Notes: generated from the sequence alone by a model not told the origin. A stretch of 64,000 nucleotides of DNA from Fictibacillus solisalsi (GCF_900103485.1 NZ_FNHW01000001.1:1-64000); one strand, 5' to 3'. Positions 1-8,904 are shown, counted from the stretch's first letter. Made by a program: numbers and translations.

Positions 1-2112
1 AACGTTTCTTTTAATCAACATAAACAACAGTTAACACTATGTGCAGATTGCTATCATAAAATTACTCAATCTATGAATACAACAGGAGGTATGAACCCTA
101 TGAACCAATTTTCATCCTTCGATGATTTCTTTAAACAAATGATGAACAACGGCATGAACTCAGGTTTTTCCGGCCAGCAATCCCAGCAGTCCCAACAGCA
201 AGGTGGTGGCAGAGGCAGGGGCGGAGGTTTCCTTGACCAATTTGGCCGCAACATCAGCCAGGCTGCAAAAACCGGTCTCATCGACCCTGTGATCGGCCGT
301 GAGGAAGAAATAAACCGTGTGATTGAAATTTTGAACCGTAGAAACAAAAACAATCCGGTTCTTATAGGGGAACCTGGGGTTGGTAAAACAGCTATTGCTG
401 AAGGATTGGCATTGAAAATTGCCGAAGGTACAGTACCGTCCAAGCTTCTTTCCAAGGAAGTCTATTTGCTTGATGTAGCTTCTCTTGTAGCAGATACAGG
501 TATTCGCGGACAATTTGAAGAGAGAATGAAGCAGCTGATTGCTGAGCTTCAAAAGCGTAAAAATGTCATTTTGTTCATTGACGAGATTCATCAGATCGTC
601 GGTGCAGGATCAGCCGAGGGATCAATGGACGCCGGCAATATTTTAAAACCGGCACTTGCCCGAGGCGAACTTCAACTGGTGGGTGCAACGACACTGAAAG
701 AGTATCGCAAAATCGAAAAAGACGCGGCATTGGAGCGCCGTTTCCAACCGGTTATCGTTAACGAACCAACTCCTGAAAAGGCATTTGAAATTCTTAAGGG
801 TCTAGCTCCGAAATATGAGCAGTACCATGAAGTGACATTTTCAGAAGATGTTTTAAGAGCGTGTGTAGCCTTGTCTCACCGCTATATCCAGGACCGCTTC
901 CTTCCCGATAAAGCAATCGATCTTATGGACGAAGCCGGTTCCAAAATCAACTTGCTTCATTCAGGCAATGAAACCTCTTCCATTGAAGAGCGTTTAGAGG
1001 AAATTTCAAAAGAAAAAGAACAGGCAGCAATGAATGAAAACTATGAGCTTGCTGCAAAACTCCGCCAGGAAGAGCTTCAATTGCAGGCAAAATTGAACGA
1101 GAATGAAGGCAAAGAAAAAGCGGCCGTTACCCTTGAAGATATTCAATCCATCGTTGAGCAAAAAACCGGTATTCCGGTTAAAAAACTTCAGGAAGACGAA
1201 CAGGCAAAAATGAAGGACTTGGCGAAGAACCTTTCCCAAAAAGTCATCGGACAGCAAGAAGCGGTTGAAAAAGTGTCCAAAGCCATCCGCAGAAGCCGTG
1301 CCGGTCTGAAAGCGAAGAACCGTCCAATCGGATCCTTCCTGTTTGTCGGTCCGACAGGGGTAGGTAAAACCGAGTTGACCAAGTCACTCGCAGAAGAATT
1401 ATTTGGTGATAAGGAAGCCATGATCCGTCTTGACATGAGTGAATACATGGAGAAACATGCCGTATCCAAGCTTATCGGCTCACCTCCTGGATATGTCGGT
1501 CATGATGAAGCCGGACAATTGACTGAAATGGTTCGCCGCAAGCCGTACAGCATTATTTTGTTGGATGAAATTGAAAAAGCGCATCCCGATGTACAGCACA
1601 TGTTCCTGCAAATCCTTGAGGATGGCCGCTTAACTGACAGCCAGGGCCGTACCGTATCCTTTAAAGATACAGTTATCATCATGACAAGCAATGCCGGCAG
1701 TGGTGTAAAGCAAACCAAAAAATTAGGATTTACCAACGAAGTCGCGGAAGTACAAAAAGAAACCAATATTCTTGATGCCATTGGTTCCTACTTCAAACCA
1801 GAATTTCTGAACCGTTTTGACAGCATTGTACAGTTCCAATCTCTAAAAGAAGGTGACCTTGTACAAATTGTTGACCTGATGCTTTCCGAACTGAAAGAGA
1901 ACCTGGTGGAACAGGGAATCACAATCAATTTTACGGATGAAGCGAAGAAGAAAATAGCTGAATTGGGCTACCACCCAGCATTCGGTGCACGTCCGTTGCG
2001 CAGAGTGATTCAGGAAAAAGTAGAAGATGCCGTAGCAGATGTTTTACTGGATCAGGAAGAAAACAAAGCGTTAAAAGTAGATGTTCGTGAAAATGAATTA
2101 GTCGTAGAATAA
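1..2112 (+). CDS. clpE: ATP-dependent Clp protease ATP-binding subunit ClpE (5' end outside window)
   Basis: ClpE is an AAA+ unfoldase that feeds damaged proteins to ClpP during heat and other stress. The frame is open to base 1 and encodes a CxxC pair just inside the window (LCADCYHK, about bases 37-60), which matches the second half of the N-terminal zinc finger typical of ClpE. The gene therefore starts upstream, and the ATG at 73 is internal. After a Gln/Gly-rich linker come a first AAA domain with Walker A GEPGVGKT (about 367), a UVR-like helix (about 980-1100), and a second AAA domain with GPTGVGKT (about 1350) and a C-terminal D2-small domain. The UVR segment plus zinc finger separates ClpE from ClpC and ClpB. 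CtsR operators would lie upstream and cannot be seen. Confidence 0.93.
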   Translation, partial: NVSFNQHKQQLTLCADCYHKITQSMNTTGGMNPMNQFSSFDDFFKQMMNNGMNSGFSGQQSQQSQQQGGGRGRGGGFLDQFGRNISQAAKTGLIDPVIGREEEINRVIEILNRRNKNNPVLIGEPGVGKTAIAEGLALKIAEGTVPSKLLSKEVYLLDVASLVADTGIRGQFEERMKQLIAELQKRKNVILFIDEIHQIVGAGSAEGSMDAGNILKPALARGELQLVGATTLKEYRKIEKDAALERRFQPVIVNEPTPEKAFEILKGLAPKYEQYHEVTFSEDVLRACVALSHRYIQDRFLPDKAIDLMDEAGSKINLLHSGNETSSIEERLEEISKEKEQAAMNENYELAAKLRQEELQLQAKLNENEGKEKAAVTLEDIQSIVEQKTGIPVKKLQEDEQAKMKDLAKNLSQKVIGQQEAVEKVSKAIRRSRAGLKAKNRPIGSFLFVGPTGVGKTELTKSLAEELFGDKEAMIRLDMSEYMEKHAVSKLIGSPPGYVGHDEAGQLTEMVRRKPYSIILLDEIEKAHPDVQHMFLQILEDGRLTDSQGRTVSFKDTVIIMTSNAGSGVKQTKKLGFTNEVAEVQKETNILDAIGSYFKPEFLNRFDSIVQFQSLKEGDLVQIVDLMLSELKENLVEQGITINFTDEAKKKIAELGYHPAFGARPLRRVIQEKVEDAVADVLLDQEENKALKVDVRENELVVE

Positions 2113-2116
2113 AAAA

Positions 2117-2147
2117 AGAGCCATGCGTGCTGACGCATGGCTTTTTT
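2117..2147 (+). terminator. Rho-independent terminator of clpE
   Basis: A 9-bp perfect stem (GCCATGCGT/ACGCATGGC) is followed by six T residues directly after the clpE stop codon. Confidence 0.9.
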
Positions 2148-2167
2148 GTATAATTATGTGGGCAGAC

Positions 2168-2251
2168 TTAATCGTTGTCCTTGGAGCGAATAATGGTCAG
2201 CACTAGCATGGAAAAACCAATCATCAACGACATTGCTTCGAATACTGTCAT
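2168..2251 (-). CDS. Putative holin-like toxin (Hol-Tox type, 27 aa)
   Basis: This 27-residue peptide begins MTVFEAMSLMIGF and has one hydrophobic helix (about residues 8-20) followed by a charged tail (RSKDND). The MTVxEAxSLMI start is the hallmark of the small putative holin-like toxins of Bacillales, single-span membrane peptides usually paired with an antisense RNA. A strong Shine-Dalgarno (GGGGGAGGG) sits about 6 bases before the ATG. The gene is convergent with clpE and lies just beyond the clpE terminator. No protein antitoxin is adjacent; an antisense RNA could be encoded on the opposite strand, but no promoter for it was identified with confidence. Toxicity is inferred from the family only. 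Confidence 0.6.
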   Translation of the reverse strand: MTVFEAMSLMIGFSMLVLTIIRSKDND

Positions 2252-2560
2252 ACCATTCCCTCCCCCTAATTGTTGGGCTAGAACGTTTTATTCGAATGAG
2301 CCGCAGTCCCTGTCTTATGTATTCCTATTTTATCCCGATTGCCAATATATAACAAGAATCGTTATAACTATTTCAAAACATTCCCAATAGTTCAATGGTA
2401 CTAATTTACCAACCGAAAAGTCAGTAAATTCAGACAAATTAAAGATTTGATATGGATTCGGGACCTTTTTACCACTACCGATTTATGGGGATCTTGCTGC
2501 CATACAGCTGGCAGGAATTCTGAATGGCCATTTGTTACAATAGAGCGGGGAGGAATCCAA
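2252..2560. other. Intergenic stretch without a recognised gene
   Basis: About 310 AT-rich bases separate the toxin peptide from the next gene. No reading frame with a credible ribosome binding site was found apart from the signal for the gene at 2561. A TACAAT that could be a -10 box lies near 2535, but no good -35 partner is present. Confidence 0.5.
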
Positions 2561-2827
2561 ATGCTTAAATATAAGCTGAACGTACTGGATGTTTTTGAGG
2601 TGAAAGAGCATTATATTGAAGGAACAAAGGAAGTACACATTGACACAGTGATTCTGAATCCGGATGGAAGCGAGTTTTACCGGGGAATCACAGCGGTTAG
2701 GTTTAACACGCATGGTATTTACCCGCAATTGGACACCTTAAAAGGAATTTTTGACGATAAAAACAGCTTTATGGATTTTGTCAGTTATTTGCGCCGCTAT
2801 ATTAAACAACAGGTGCGGTATTTGTAG
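2561..2827 (+). CDS. Conserved small protein of unknown function (88 aa)
   Basis: The frame is open further upstream, but the ATG at 2561 has a GGGGAGG ribosome binding site at the right distance, while upstream starts have none. The product (MLKYKLNVLDVFEVKEHY...) is a soluble alpha/beta protein rich in charged residues, with no signal peptide or membrane segment. I do not recognise the family. It stops 14 bases before the gamma-glutamylcyclotransferase-like gene, so the two are probably cotranscribed. Confidence 0.6.
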   Translation: MLKYKLNVLDVFEVKEHYIEGTKEVHIDTVILNPDGSEFYRGITAVRFNTHGIYPQLDTLKGIFDDKNSFMDFVSYLRRYIKQQVRYL

Positions 2828-2841
2828 GAAGGAGTAACAGC

Positions 2842-3462
2842 ATGAATTATGTATGGTATGCAAGTTATGGGTCAAACATGAATAAAGACAGGTTTTCCTG
2901 TTACATAGAAGGAAGACAGGCAGAAGGAAGCTCCGAACCGGAAAGAGGATGCAGGAACTGCAATCCTCCACTGGAAGATCGACCGGTTGAAATTGAATAT
3001 CCGCTTTATTTTTCAAAGCAGGAAAGCAAATGGGGAGCAGGAGGAGTGGCTTTTATCGGCCATCAGCCCGCTGCTTCATCTAAAACCATCGGCCGCATGT
3101 ACTTAATCACAGAGGAGCAGTTTATGGATGTTGCTTCACAGGAGAACGGCATTGACGGGCTTGAGTTTGATTTTGAAAAGATTAAAGAAGCCCGTTTTCT
3201 TCCTTTGACAGAGGGATGGTATGGCACCATTGTTTATCTAGGAGATTGTGATGGCTATCCTATTTTCTCTTTTACCTCCAATCGTGATATGGGGGAGGAA
3301 GAATATGTGGCTCCAGCTTCTGGGTATCTTCGTACCATTGCCAAAGGATTGAAGGCATTGGGAATGACGGATGAAGGAATTTTGGATTATCTGGGGGAGA
3401 AAAACGGCCTTAAGAGCGCAAAAACGAGAGAGCAGATCAAGATAGATTCTGGACTAGCGTAA
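2842..3462 (+). CDS. Gamma-glutamylcyclotransferase / AIG2-like protein
   Basis: The N-terminus carries the YGSNM motif (about residues 9-13) that starts the GGCT/AIG2 fold, in which it binds the gamma-glutamyl moiety. Family members cleave gamma-glutamyl-amines or amino acids to release 5-oxoproline, though many bacterial relatives have unknown substrates, and some of this length (206 aa) are mislabelled histone deacetylase in databases. A ribosome binding site (GGAAGGAGT) precedes the ATG. It follows the small gene at 2561 by 14 bases and is followed by a terminator about 120 bases later. Substrate cannot be inferred. Confidence 0.75.
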   Translation: MNYVWYASYGSNMNKDRFSCYIEGRQAEGSSEPERGCRNCNPPLEDRPVEIEYPLYFSKQESKWGAGGVAFIGHQPAASSKTIGRMYLITEEQFMDVASQENGIDGLEFDFEKIKEARFLPLTEGWYGTIVYLGDCDGYPIFSFTSNRDMGEEEYVAPASGYLRTIAKGLKALGMTDEGILDYLGEKNGLKSAKTREQIKIDSGLA

Positions 3463-3582
3463 AGGTCTTAGTTATATTGGTCTGATATTGAATGTTAACG
3501 GTAAAATAGGCACCAAGACGCAAGTCTCTAGATGCTTACACAATGGTGGAAAAGGTGAGATAATGTAATCCCCTATACATAT

Positions 3583-3616
3583 GAGATGCCTTGACCAGGG
3601 CATCTCTATTTTTTTT
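3583..3616 (+). terminator. Rho-independent terminator
   Basis: An 8-bp stem (GAGATGCC/GGCATCTC) is followed by a long T run. It ends the 2561-3462 transcription unit, about 120 bases after the stop. Confidence 0.8.
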
Positions 3617-3623
3617 GCAAACA

Positions 3624-3656
3624 CCAAAAAGCACTGTCCAGGACAAGGACAGTGCT
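3624..3656 (-). terminator. Rho-independent terminator of the SGNH hydrolase gene
   Basis: A 9-bp stem (GCACTGTCC/GGACAGTGC) begins at the stop codon of the minus-strand gene and is followed, on that strand, by a T run. Confidence 0.8.
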
Positions 3657-4483
3657 TATTTCTGCTGATAAGGTGCTTCCAAGGTTTTAATCATTTGTTT
3701 AGCAATCATTTCATGGCCTTTATCATTGGGATGAATGGCATCGTAAATCCATTCTTTTCTGTTTTCAGGTTTCAGTACCTCACTGCTCGGGATGACAATC
3801 GATGGTTTATTGTTGGCAGTGGTTTCGTAGGCGATCAGATTCCAGTCATTCAATAACTTTTTCGTGGCAGGAAAAAAAGTCTCCTCTGAGTCTACCGCGT
3901 TGTACAATTCGTTGTATACAAGGATGGCGTCAGGATTTTCTTTTCGGATGATGGAAAAGATCTTTACCAGATTATCCTTATAGGATGATTTAACATTGGC
4001 GTAATCCTGCAGTGCTTTAACCGGCCCTTCCTGTAATGCGAGTTTAACGAGATCATTGCCCCCAATATTGATCGTAATCAAATCTGCCGAATGAATCCGC
4101 TCCTTCATATCAGGGGTGGATAAAATTCTGAGCAGGTCGCCGCTTGTTGCCCCGGATATGCCCTGGTTATCCAGAATCGCTTTCTTTCCTGTAAGCGAGG
4201 ATAACTCATCATTGGCTATTTTGATAAACCCACCTTCAGTCGATCCCCGTCCCTGAATGACTGAATCTCCCAGGGCAAGATGATGAATGGCCTTCCCGGG
4301 AAGGTTTCTTAAGTGGCCGATATAGGAAACATTATGGGATTCAGGCTTATCGGCTGAGTCCTGTATAGCGGCATTTTGCGCTTTCAAACGGTCAATTTTA
4401 AATTGAGGATAATAATACCATCCCCCGACAGAGACAATTATCAAACCTAAAAGGATGAGCGCCAGCCATAGCCATTTCTTCAT
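3656..4483 (-). CDS. Membrane-anchored SGNH/GDSL-family hydrolase
   Basis: The 275-residue product starts with a signal anchor (about residues 4-24) followed by an extracytoplasmic SGNH hydrolase domain. The blocks are visible: GDSV with nucleophile Ser74 in an altered GDSL motif, the oxyanion Asn in GGND (141-144), and the catalytic Asp248/His251 in DAIHPN. Such enzymes are esterases or lipases with varied substrates, including acylated cell-wall polymers and lysophospholipids. The gene is monocistronic and divergent from the acylase gene at 4640. The substrate is not deducible. Confidence 0.85.
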   Translation of the reverse strand: MKKWLWLALILLGLIIVSVGGWYYYPQFKIDRLKAQNAAIQDSADKPESHNVSYIGHLRNLPGKAIHHLALGDSVIQGRGSTEGGFIKIANDELSSLTGKKAILDNQGISGATSGDLLRILSTPDMKERIHSADLITINIGGNDLVKLALQEGPVKALQDYANVKSSYKDNLVKIFSIIRKENPDAILVYNELYNAVDSEETFFPATKKLLNDWNLIAYETTANNKPSIVIPSSEVLKPENRKEWIYDAIHPNDKGHEMIAKQMIKTLEAPYQQK

Positions 4484-4639
4484 ATGCTGCCCCCTTTCAA
4501 GGTCCCCATTTTAAACCATTTCTCCCTCTCCTATCAATATATTAGCATGAAAGAAACATATGAGAGCGATATATGACTGGAAATTTAAGGAGAAGGAAAA
4601 CAGCCAGACCATACAGAATGGATTAAAAAAGGGGGAGTG

Positions 4640-7042
4640 ATGGTGGAAACTGCCGTTCAAATTGAAAAACAGCGTCCTAAAAGGAGCCGCTGGAAGAAAA
4701 CAGCCATGATCATGATAACAGGGGTTCTCATAATCCTTGTGATTTCAGGGACAGCCGCTTATTGGCTCATGAGAAAAAGTCTCCCGGTGACCACCGGGAC
4801 AGAAACGATTTCTTCACTAACTTCTCCAGTGAACGCCTACAGAGATAAAAATGGTGTACCGCATATTGTAGCCAAAAATCTGAAGGACTTGTATATGGCG
4901 CAAGGCTATGTAACGGCTCAGGAACGGATGTTTCAAATGGACTTAAGCAGACGACAGGCCTCAGGGCAATTAAGTGAGGTGATTGGTGAAAAGACAGTGG
5001 AGAAAGACCGTTTTTTTAGAACGATGGGTTTGCGCAGGGCAGCAGAGGCCTCCTTCGAGGTATATTCTCCGGAGGCCAAAAAAGTATTGCAATGGTATGC
5101 GGACGGTGTGAATGCCTATTTGAAGGAAGCAAAAAAGAAAAAGGCACTGCCGATCGAATTTACGCTTGTGGGCTATGAGCCGAAGAAATGGACACCGGTC
5201 GATTCGCTGACCATTGGAAAATACATGGCTTTTGATCTTGGGGGGCATTGGGAAGGGCAGGCCTTCCGACAATATCTGATTCAGCACTTTCCAAAAGAAA
5301 AGGCATTGGATCTTTTCCCGTCTTATCCGGAAAACGGAGCGGAAATCATTGGTAAGGCTATGGAAACAAAAATAGACATCAAGACCCGCCTTGCGAGCGC
5401 GGTCGTACCAAACGAGTATAATGGTTCTAATAACTGGGTTGTAGCCGGGAAGAAAACAAAATCGGGCAAGCCCTATTTGGCTGATGACCCGCATCTTGGT
5501 CTCGCCACACCCTCCATCTGGTTTGAAACACAGTTGAAGGCACCAGGTATGAATGTAAGTGGGGTGGTATTTGCCGGCGTACCCGGGATTATCGTCGGTC
5601 ATAACACCAAGGTGGCCTGGGGAGTGACGAATGTAAGCCCTGATGTGCAGGATTTATATATTGAAAAAAGAAATCCCATAAACCCTGAAGAATTTCTTTA
5701 TGAAGGAAAATGGGAAAAAGCGAAGATTATTGAGGAAAATATAAAAGTAAAGGACCACAAAACCATTCCCTACAAGGTAACGGTTACCCGGCATGGTCCG
5801 ATCATGTCGGAATTTGCTCTCGATAAAAAGGAAGATACCGTCTTATCCCTGAAGTGGACGGCGCTTGAACCCTCCACTGAGCTTCAGGCCGTACTGATGT
5901 TTAATAAAGCGGAGAACTGGAACCAGTTTAAGAAAGCGCTTACGTACTTTCATACCCCTGCCCAGAATTTTGTCTTTGCTTCCCAGGATGGTACGATTGC
6001 TTACCGCGCCAACGGACTAATTCCCATTCGCGGTGAAAAATACGCTTCAGTACCGGTGCCCGGTTGGGATAAGAAATATGAGTGGAAAGGCTACATTCCA
6101 TGGGGAAAGCTGCCAACGGTTGTTAATCCGAAGGAAGGTTTCATTGCCACCGCGAACAATAAAGTTATCGGGGAGAATTACCATTACCATATTACAGATT
6201 CATGGGCACAGCCCTACCGGGAACAGAGGATTAAGGATGTGCTTTCTTCAAAGGAAAAGCTGTCAGTGAAAGACATGAAAATGCTCCAATTTGACAGGAA
6301 AAACCTGCAGGCAGAAGAAATGCTTCCTATTCTTCTGCCGCTGATTGAAAGGGATAAGCTGGATCCAAACGAGAAGAAAGCACTGCAGATTTTGAAGGAC
6401 TGGAATCATAAGGATGATAAAGAACGTGCTGCACCTTTACTGTTTAATTTATGGATGCAGGAATTCAGCAACGTGCTGTTTGAAAAAAAGATTGATCAAA
6501 AGATGATGAATCTTTTTGATGGAAAAGCTCAAGTGGTGGATGAACTTATTCGTCGTGCGACTAAAGGACAGGAAGGACCCTGGGTGAAGGAAGCTGGCGG
6601 ATTGCAAGCTGTCTCCAACCGGTCATTTTCACGAACGGTAAAGGAAGTAGAAAACATACAGGGTGAGGACACGGAGAAGTGGAATTGGGGAGCTTATCAT
6701 ACCCTTCCTTTTGATCATCCACTCGCAGCGATTAAACCGCTTAATCTGCTGTTTAATCCGAAAGAGACGGAGATGGGCGGCAGCCGGGTGACGGTCGGAG
6801 CGGCAGGCTGGGACCCTGCGACAGGAAAAGTAAATCACGGAGCCGCCTGGCGGACGGTCGTCGATCTCTCGGACCTGTCCAAATCCTATAATGTCGTCGG
6901 TCCAGGGCAATCCGGACATGTGCTGAGCAAGTGGTACGACAACCAGATCAAGGATTGGACGACGGGAAACTATCATGTAACCAATACAAAGGAAGCTTCC
7001 TTTAAAAGCGAAGAAAAACTTGTTCTTACCCCGGATCAATAA
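4640..7042 (+). CDS. Penicillin acylase family (Ntn-hydrolase) protein, membrane anchored
   Basis: About 800 residues with an N-terminal transmembrane anchor (residues 21-45), then the two regions of a penicillin-acylase-type Ntn hydrolase. The region before the cleavage site includes NAYRDKNGVPHI. The putative autoproteolysis and nucleophile site is the Ser of YNGSNNW, at residue 263 counted from this ATG; that Ser would become the N-terminus of the beta chain. Relatives hydrolyse beta-lactams, N-acyl-homoserine lactones or other acyl amides, and the substrate here is unknown. Start choice is uncertain: GGGGGAG (4631-4637) lies only 2 bases from the ATG at 4640, and a GTG at 4643 is better spaced. 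The gene is monocistronic and ends in a strong terminator. Confidence 0.88.
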   Translation: MVETAVQIEKQRPKRSRWKKTAMIMITGVLIILVISGTAAYWLMRKSLPVTTGTETISSLTSPVNAYRDKNGVPHIVAKNLKDLYMAQGYVTAQERMFQMDLSRRQASGQLSEVIGEKTVEKDRFFRTMGLRRAAEASFEVYSPEAKKVLQWYADGVNAYLKEAKKKKALPIEFTLVGYEPKKWTPVDSLTIGKYMAFDLGGHWEGQAFRQYLIQHFPKEKALDLFPSYPENGAEIIGKAMETKIDIKTRLASAVVPNEYNGSNNWVVAGKKTKSGKPYLADDPHLGLATPSIWFETQLKAPGMNVSGVVFAGVPGIIVGHNTKVAWGVTNVSPDVQDLYIEKRNPINPEEFLYEGKWEKAKIIEENIKVKDHKTIPYKVTVTRHGPIMSEFALDKKEDTVLSLKWTALEPSTELQAVLMFNKAENWNQFKKALTYFHTPAQNFVFASQDGTIAYRANGLIPIRGEKYASVPVPGWDKKYEWKGYIPWGKLPTVVNPKEGFIATANNKVIGENYHYHITDSWAQPYREQRIKDVLSSKEKLSVKDMKMLQFDRKNLQAEEMLPILLPLIERDKLDPNEKKALQILKDWNHKDDKERAAPLLFNLWMQEFSNVLFEKKIDQKMMNLFDGKAQVVDELIRRATKGQEGPWVKEAGGLQAVSNRSFSRTVKEVENIQGEDTEKWNWGAYHTLPFDHPLAAIKPLNLLFNPKETEMGGSRVTVGAAGWDPATGKVNHGAAWRTVVDLSDLSKSYNVVGPGQSGHVLSKWYDNQIKDWTTGNYHVTNTKEASFKSEEKLVLTPDQ

Positions 7043-7080
7043 AACAACCCCCCGGCTCTTTTGAGCAGGGGGGTTGTTTT
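7043..7080. terminator. Bidirectional rho-independent terminator
   Basis: A GC-rich stem (AACAACCCCCC/GGGGGGTTGTT) has A residues on one side and T residues on the other. It serves the acylase gene and the convergent DUF1206 gene, whose stop codon overlaps it. Confidence 0.9.
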
Positions 7081-7933
7081 AAGGGTCGAGCCTTCTGAAG
7101 CGTGCTTCAAAGAGCAAATAAACGCCGTAGGCTACGAGACCGAGAGCTACTATGGTCAGGAGAACCTGCCCATAGGGCTGTTTAACAAGCTCCGCAAGTG
7201 CTCCGTCCAGTCCCTTCGTCTCATCAGGGTCAGCCTGGACGGCTGAACGGATGAGAAAGATGCCCATAATGGCAAAAACCACACCATGTGCACTAATGCC
7301 GAACTTGCCGATATATCGTGCGGTCCTCCATTCCTTTTGATTCATTTCTTCACGCTTTAGCACGTTTAGATATTTTTCTTTATAGGCTTTATAAAAGTTA
7401 AATAAACCCACACCAATAATGATGGCGCCAAGAAGACCGATAATAAACTGGCCAAAAGGCTGTGCAAGGACTTTAGCTGAAAGTGTCTGATATTTCTCAC
7501 TTGATGAACCTGAACTCGCTCTGAATATGATCTTGACAGCACTAACACAAAGGCCAATATAGATGCCTGCAACTATAAGATAGCTGATCCGGGCTATCCA
7601 GCCCTTTGCGTCCTTGCCTTTATGCTCGGGATCAAAGATTGCCATAATGATTTGCCACAGCGCATAGCCGGCGAGTCCGATAGCAAGCACCGCGAGGATC
7701 ACTGAACCGAACGGCTGCTTGGCGACGGTGTAAAGAGCTCCGGAAGAAGTAGTCAATTTGCCGCTTAAACCAAACGCAGTCATGACGGCGAGTACTCCGA
7801 TGAGAATATAAACTGCACCTTTCGACAGGTGGCCAAACCGGGCCATGCGAACGATCCATGGCTCGGCTTCTTCTTTGTATTCTTCTGCTTTTCTTTCAGC
7901 GTGTTCTTTGTGCTGTGACAAATCTTTATCCAT
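7079..7933 (-). CDS. DUF1206 domain-containing integral membrane protein
   Basis: The 284-residue protein has a charged cytosolic N-terminus (residues 1-25) and about six transmembrane helices arranged as three similar pairs. Each pair begins with a short motif of the type RFGHLSKGAVYILIG or KFGISAHGVVFAIMG, which is the triplicated DUF1206 repeat. The function of the family is unknown. A ribosome binding site (AAAGGGGAA) precedes the ATG. It is monocistronic and convergent with the acylase gene. Paired Arg-Gly-His repeats suggest a structural rather than enzymatic role, but that is only inference. Confidence 0.82.
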   Translation of the reverse strand: MDKDLSQHKEHAERKAEEYKEEAEPWIVRMARFGHLSKGAVYILIGVLAVMTAFGLSGKLTTSSGALYTVAKQPFGSVILAVLAIGLAGYALWQIIMAIFDPEHKGKDAKGWIARISYLIVAGIYIGLCVSAVKIIFRASSGSSSEKYQTLSAKVLAQPFGQFIIGLLGAIIIGVGLFNFYKAYKEKYLNVLKREEMNQKEWRTARYIGKFGISAHGVVFAIMGIFLIRSAVQADPDETKGLDGALAELVKQPYGQVLLTIVALGLVAYGVYLLFEARFRRLDP

Positions 7934-8009
7934 AGGGGTTCCCCTTTCAAAGGTTCTATGTACCTAGTACCCATTTTCACCAATTCATCAAACTAACAGA
8001 CAGCTGTCC

Positions 8010-8039
8010 ACACCCATATTCCATTATTTGCATACCCTA
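8010..8039 (+). promoter_or_regulatory. Sigma-K/E-like promoter of the coat-like gene
   Basis: ACACC is followed after 16 bases by CATACCCTA. This fits the mother-cell sigma-K pattern (AC around -35; CATANNNTA at -10), and the -10 also resembles sigma-E. The same arrangement precedes the minus-strand gene ending at 31294. Confidence 0.45.
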
Positions 8040-8083
8040 TGAAGAAAACCTTATGTAATTTGAACAAAAAGGGAGGGGTATCC

Positions 8084-8491
8084 ATGAAAGAACATTATTA
8101 TGGCTTATGCTGTCAATATATGGGGCAGGATGTTGAAATTTTAACCCAAGATGGCGGCCGCTACGTAGGAACCATCCAAAATGTTGACGCGGAAAATGTT
8201 TATTTGCTTCCCCATCAGGATGATGGTACGGGAAGGTTTTTTCCCTTATTGGGTGCAGGGCTGATCGGTCTTGGACTCGGTACTATTGCGGGCTTTGCAC
8301 TCGCTCCGCGTCCACCAGTTGCCTTTGGCTACGGTTATGGTTACGGAGGGGTGGCCCCGTTCCCAGGCGCTTATGGAGGCGTGCCGGGAGGATTTGGCGG
8401 TTTCCCTGGTGGGTATGGCGGCTTCCCTGGTGGGTATGGCGGCTTCCCTGGTGGGTATGGCGGCTTTCCCGGCGGCTTTGGAGGCTTCTAA
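8084..8491 (+). CDS. Gly/Tyr/Phe-rich spore-coat-like protein with Sm-like N-terminus
   Basis: The ATG at 8084 has an ideal ribosome binding site (GGGAGGGG); an upstream in-frame start at 8039 lies on the predicted -10 element and lacks one. Residues 1-45 (HYYGLCCQYMGQDVEILTQD...) resemble a small Sm-like beta barrel. A hydrophobic Gly-rich stretch follows, then a C-terminal tail of PGGYGGF repeats. The protein has a paralogue at 49533-49865 that shares the xYxxLCxQYMGQ N-terminus but lacks the repeats. A sigma-K-like promoter and the composition suggest a spore coat or crust role, which is inference. Length is 135 aa. Confidence 0.7.
   Translation: MKEHYYGLCCQYMGQDVEILTQDGGRYVGTIQNVDAENVYLLPHQDDGTGRFFPLLGAGLIGLGLGTIAGFALAPRPPVAFGYGYGYGGVAPFPGAYGGVPGGFGGFPGGYGGFPGGYGGFPGGYGGFPGGFGGF
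8405..8467 (+). repeat. Three tandem 21-bp repeats coding PGGYGGF
   Basis: Three consecutive 21-base units, the first two identical and the third differing by one base, lie in frame inside the coat-like gene. Near-identity at the DNA level points to recent slippage, so copy number may vary between strains. Confidence 0.85.
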
Positions 8492-8501
8492 ATGCACATA
8501 T

Positions 8502-8539
8502 GAAAAACTCATCGACCATGGCGATGGGTTTTCTTTTTT
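8502..8539 (+). terminator. Rho-independent terminator of the coat-like gene
   Basis: The stem GAAAAACTCATCG/CGATGGGTTTTC, with one G-T pair, is followed by a T run. Confidence 0.8.
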
Positions 8540-8575
8540 CCCGGGAAGAATAAAATTTCTGCATGTCGTACAGAC

Positions 8576-8604
8576 TTGACATTATGGCGGAAAAACTGTA
8601 CTAT
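8576..8604 (+). promoter_or_regulatory. Sigma-A promoter of glyS
   Basis: A perfect -35 TTGACA, a 17-base spacer and a -10 TACTAT place the start of transcription near 8611, just upstream of the T-box leader. Confidence 0.85.
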
Positions 8605-8610
8605 TTTTTC

Positions 8611-8838
8611 CATAATCGAAGATCATAACGCAATGACAGACCAATAGTATCTGAGCCTCTTTAGATGAAGCGAACCGGGGATGGTGAAAGCCCGGGTGAA
8701 TGTTCAGAGAAACGGAAGTCTCGAGCCATTAATTGACCAAAGCGGATGCAATAGTAATTGCATCAATTAGGGTGGAACCGCGTGAGTACAGCTCTCGTCC
8801 CTGGACAAACAGAATTTGTCTATGGATGAGAGCTTTTT
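8611..8838 (+). promoter_or_regulatory. T-box leader of glyS (glycine tRNA-sensing riboswitch)
   Basis: The leader contains the conserved T-box sequence AGGGTGGAACCGCG at 8769-8782, the distal stem I segment CCGGGGATGGTGAAAGCCCGG, and a terminator made of AGCTCTCGTCC and GGATGAGAGCT followed by T residues (8790-8838). Uncharged tRNA-Gly pairing to the T-box would favour the antiterminator and allow glyS transcription. A GGA in AAACGGAAGTC could be the glycine specifier codon; that assignment is inferred by position only. Confidence 0.92.
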
Positions 8839-8904
8839 GGTTTTTAAAAAGCTTTGGGAGCTTTTGGTTTTCAAAAAGCAAATGCGAGTAAAGGAGAGAA
8901 TGAC

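Noticed and set aside
8405-8467. Regularly spaced 21-bp repeats as a possible CRISPR or regulatory array
   Set aside because: The units are directly adjacent, in frame, and encode PGGYGGF inside a coding sequence, so they are a coding minisatellite.
8271-8582. Overlapping frames on both strands within the Gly-rich repeat gene
   Set aside because: The repeats keep all frames open; only the frame with the Shine-Dalgarno and the Sm-like domain is supported.
8611-8900. Repeated GAGCTTTTTGG...AAAAAGC segments after the T-box terminator as a second terminator
   Set aside because: They look like a short duplication of the terminator's 3' side; the second copy lacks a matching 5' arm, so no separate element is claimed.
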